34,922 nucleotides of DNA from an uncultured Clostridia bacterium (GTDB lineage Bacteria > Bacillota > Clostridia > Christensenellales > CAG-314), in NCBI GenBank assembly GCA_947625115.1, contig CANQND010000014.1, positions 1 to 34,922 on the forward strand. Reading direction: 5' to 3'. Positions 32,572-34,922 of this stretch are shown here, one piece after another (position 1 is the stretch's first letter; the number at the start of each line of letters is the position of its first letter). The notes under the pieces were generated by a model. It ran no database searches and was not told the DNA's origin. It was given only the letters and a program-made list of their open reading frames with translations. Made by a program: the position numbers and the translations under genes.

Positions 32572-34015
32572 TGTGTTGCACCTCCTCGACAATTATTTTT
32601 TCGGGAGCGATTTTTATACCCACGCGGTCGCCTATGCTCCACTCGTAGTCGTTGTCCACAAAGAAATCGTAGTAGTTGTCGGTGCGCACGATGTACTGCC
32701 AATAACTGCCCTTGTAGATGGCGGAAATTATCGTCGCGCCGATTGTGCCGTCCTCTTCGTCGTCGGTGAGTTCCACGTCGTCGAAATCCACCTTTACGCG
32801 CACCTGCGTCGATTCGGGCAGGTCGGTTACGCACTCGAACCGTCCTCCGCACATAGAAACGATGTTGCGGTCGTAAATTTCTCCGTCCAACTCGTTGATT
32901 AAGCGGGACTTGTGCATTATGTGGAAATCGAAAGGCTTGATGTACAAACCGATTGTATCGCCCGTTTTTACTTCTACGTTGTCGTGTATTATTATCTCGT
33001 TGCGCTCGTCGCCGAAAGTAAGCGCGGTTACCTGATAGTGATCGCCCTTGAACACGCAACTGAGAACTTCTGCCTCCACAAGGCATTGCTTGCTTGACGT
33101 TTCCACAATCTTTATGTCCTCGGGGCGGATAATGACGTCGATAGGCTCGTTGCTCTTGAAGCCCTTGTCCACACACTCGAATTTATGCCCCGAAATTTCC
33201 ACGCAACAGTCCTTTACCATCGTGCCTGAAAGAATGTTGGACTCTCCGATAAAGTCCGCCACAAAGGCGTTTGCAGGCTCGTCGTACACCTTGGTGGGGG
33301 TGCCGATTTGCTGAATTTCGCCGTCTTTCATAACCACTATCGTGTCGGACATTGTTAACGCCTCTTCCTGATCGTGCGTTACGTACACAAAGGTTATGCC
33401 GAGTTGCTTGTGCATTTGCATAAGCTCCAATTGCATATCTTTGCGCATTTTGAGGTCCAACGCGCCCAGAGGCTCGTCCAACAAGAGAACTTGCGGTTCG
33501 TTTACCAAGGCGCGGGCAATGGCTACGCGCTGTTGCTGTCCGCCCGAAAGGCTGTTGACGGCGCGGTGTCCGTAGTCCTCCAAGTCCACCATTTTGAGGG
33601 CGGCGTTTACCTTGGCGGATATTTCCGACTTGGTAAGGTGGCGCATTTTTTGCACTTTGTTGCCGCGCTTGTCCGTTGTGGGTTCGCCGTCGGGGATAGT
33701 TTTCATTTTAAGCCCGAACGCGATGTTGCCGAAAACGTTCAGGTGCGGAAACAACGCGTACTTTTGAAAGACGGTGTTTATGTTGCGCTTGTGCGGCGGC
33801 AACAGCGTTATATCCTCGCCGTTGAACAGGATAGTGCCGCTTGTGGGCTGCTCGAACCCTGCTATCATTCTCAAAGTGGTTGTTTTGCCGCAACCTGACG
33901 GACCGAGCAAAGTGACGAATTCGCCCCGTCGGATAGAAAGAGAAATGTTTTTTACTACGGGTTTGTTGTTGTAGCTTTTGCTTACATTTTTGATTTCGAT
34001 GATTTTGTCGTCCAT
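32555..34015 (-). CDS. potA: spermidine/putrescine ABC transporter ATPase PotA, extended form
   Basis: The ATPase driving polyamine uptake. Walker A GPSGCGKT (38-45), Q-loop Gln84, signature LSGGQ (156-160), Walker B LLLDE (177-181) and His214 are all intact. Two features are unusual: an insertion of about 30 charged residues after the Q-loop (about 104-133, TIPDGEPTTDKRGNK) and a long C-terminal part, 486 residues in all against about 370 usually, which seems to hold two TOBE-like beta domains (about 250-365 and 385-480). It starts nine bases after the XRE-cupin gene. Confidence 0.93.
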   Translation of the reverse strand: MDDKIIEIKNVSKSYNNKPVVKNISLSIRRGEFVTLLGPSGCGKTTTLRMIAGFEQPTSGTILFNGEDITLLPPHKRNINTVFQKYALFPHLNVFGNIAFGLKMKTIPDGEPTTDKRGNKVQKMRHLTKSEISAKVNAALKMVDLEDYGHRAVNSLSGGQQQRVAIARALVNEPQVLLLDEPLGALDLKMRKDMQLELMQMHKQLGITFVYVTHDQEEALTMSDTIVVMKDGEIQQIGTPTKVYDEPANAFVADFIGESNILSGTMVKDCCVEISGHKFECVDKGFKSNEPIDVIIRPEDIKIVETSSKQCLVEAEVLSCVFKGDHYQVTALTFGDERNEIIIHDNVEVKTGDTIGLYIKPFDFHIMHKSRLINELDGEIYDRNIVSMCGGRFECVTDLPESTQVRVKVDFDDVELTDDEEDGTIGATIISAIYKGSYWQYIVRTDNYYDFFVDNDYEWSIGDRVGIKIAPEKIIVEEVQHSEEEV

Positions 34016-34024
34016 TGTTTCCTC

Positions 34025-34561
34025 CTAAAAGTTTGACGGGGTGGTGATCCACAAAATTTTACATTCTTCTTTTTTGACGTTTTTCAATTTGTGCTGTTTT
34101 GCGCCGCCGAGAGAAAAGGACTCGCCCGCCTTTACGCACAGCCGCTCTTCGCCGAGATCGAGGACCGCCTCGCCGCTGAGGACGTAGCCGAACTCCTCCC
34201 CCTCGAACGGATCTCGCACAACGCTTTCTTCTCCTTTGCGGAGAGTGAGTATTATCGGCTCCATTTGCTTTACCTGCGAATTGGGAATGAGCCAAACGCT
34301 TTGACCGCTGCCGCAGGCGGAAACGAAGTAGTCGGCGGGGGTGTACACCACCTGCTCTTGCTTCGGCTCGGCAAAGAACTCGGGCAAGGACACGCCCAAC
34401 ACGTTGAGAATGTCTTCCAACGTGGTGATGGACGGAGAACACAAATCGTTTTCCAATTGCGAGATGTAGCCCTTTGTCAATTCCGTGCGCTGGGCAAGTT
34501 CTTCCTGCGTTAAACCCAACTTCAACCGATATTGTTTTATTTTTCGACCGATTTCTACCAA
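34025..34561 (-). CDS. XRE-family regulator with C-terminal cupin domain
   Basis: The 178-residue protein has an XRE helix-turn-helix (about 4-60; LGLTQEELAQRTELTKGYISQLEN) and a cupin ligand-binding domain (about 100-175; GEEFGYVLSGEAVLDLG, AGESFSLGGAKQHKLKN). Such PuuR-like regulators commonly control polyamine genes; here it is the first gene of the pot operon, probably sensing polyamine supply. The start is TTG at 34559-34561, with GGGGAGG eight bases upstream. A longer frame from 34606 has no ribosome site. Confidence 0.88.
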   Translation of the reverse strand: MVEIGRKIKQYRLKLGLTQEELAQRTELTKGYISQLENDLCSPSITTLEDILNVLGVSLPEFFAEPKQEQVVYTPADYFVSACGSGQSVWLIPNSQVKQMEPIILTLRKGEESVVRDPFEGEEFGYVLSGEAVLDLGEERLCVKAGESFSLGGAKQHKLKNVKKEECKILWITTPSNF

Positions 34562-34696
34562 AATCGACGCCTCCCCACAAAAAAATACCCGTCGGCAAAC
34601 CCACACAAGTTATTTACGGTACCGCCGCATTTCACGGCGCAAGCGCGACGGCTTGCATATACGAAAATAAATTTGTTTGCCTCGGGCAACAATGAC

Positions 34697-34725
34697 AGTA
34701 TAGAGTATATGCTAAGTATTGTCAA
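34697..34725 (-). promoter_or_regulatory. promoter of the XRE-potABCD operon
   Basis: On the minus strand a perfect TTGACA, 17 bases, then TATACT. The leader is about 130 nt and has GCAAGC/GCTTGC and CGCCG/CGGCG stems. No clear operator palindrome is seen over the promoter. Confidence 0.8.
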
Positions 34726-34795
34726 ACATTTTGATTAAAATTGCTAAACTTTTTTTGAAAACAGCAAAATGGGGTGAGTTGCGATGGCGCGCGCC

Positions 34796-34905
34796 CCGAA
34801 AAAAGTGAAGTTTGTCGCGGTGCGACAAGATAAGGACGGGGCATAGCCCCCACCGTTCCACTCCCCGACCACCCACCCCTGCTTGCGGGGAGCAGATAGA
34901 TTGCT
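34796..34905. repeat. inverted copy of the composite repeat at the right end
   Basis: GTGAAGT (reverse of ACTTCAC) is followed by a TTGTCGC/GCGACAA hairpin (34812-34828), then GGACGGGG and GTTCCACTCCCCGACCACCC, which is the reverse complement of the module near 150-180 and 23190-23220. The window thus starts and ends within the same repeat family, in opposite orientation. No gene is seen from 34726 on. Confidence 0.8.
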
Positions 34906-34922
34906 GTGCATAAAGTTTATTT

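Overview
The window looks like a chromosomal segment of a Gram-positive bacterium of the Clostridia type, probably an uncultured gut lineage. The reasons are AGGAGG-like ribosome sites, near-consensus TTGACA/TATAAT promoters, an FMN riboswitch serving an ECF riboflavin transporter, a BspA-like leucine-rich-repeat protein, a potABCD operon led by an XRE-cupin regulator, and a Bacillota-like ParE/ParC pair. This is inferred from gene content only; no marker rRNA is present and no database was searched. Almost all genes lie on the minus strand. The exceptions are a serine recombinase, murG and one 54-codon gene.

Layout, left to right: palindromic repeats (1-440) and a serine recombinase; parE-parC; a lipase/LRR pair; a Phd/RelE toxin-antitoxin pair; murG; a three-gene set (SPFH-zinc ribbon, four-helix membrane protein, zinc-ribbon/CFI-box protein) behind a structured leader; a WYL regulator divergent from a small gene, with two matching palindromic operators; an alpha/beta hydrolase-murF-ddl operon; repeats; tsaE-tsaB-rimI; a coiled-coil membrane protein with a second structured leader; 1.3 kb of tandem and dispersed repeats; ribU under an FMN riboswitch; a two-gene operon resembling serine palmitoyltransferase plus 3-ketosphinganine reductase; a GH20 hexosaminidase with pfkA; an XRE-cupin regulator with potABCD; and an inverted copy of the repeat family at the right end.

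The housekeeping part covers cell-wall precursor synthesis (murG, murF, ddl), tRNA t6A modification (tsaB, tsaE), chromosome decatenation (parE, parC), glycolysis (pfkA), and polyamine and riboflavin uptake. The most interesting parts are the sphingolipid-type operon, whose ribosome site sits in an 11-bp hairpin; the WYL regulator/small-gene circuit; two leaders with the same plan (a long 5' hairpin, then a terminator-like hairpin just before the ribosome site) in front of membrane-associated genes of unknown role; and arrays of unlike hairpins joined by a constant heptamer, one beginning a single base after the ribU stop codon.
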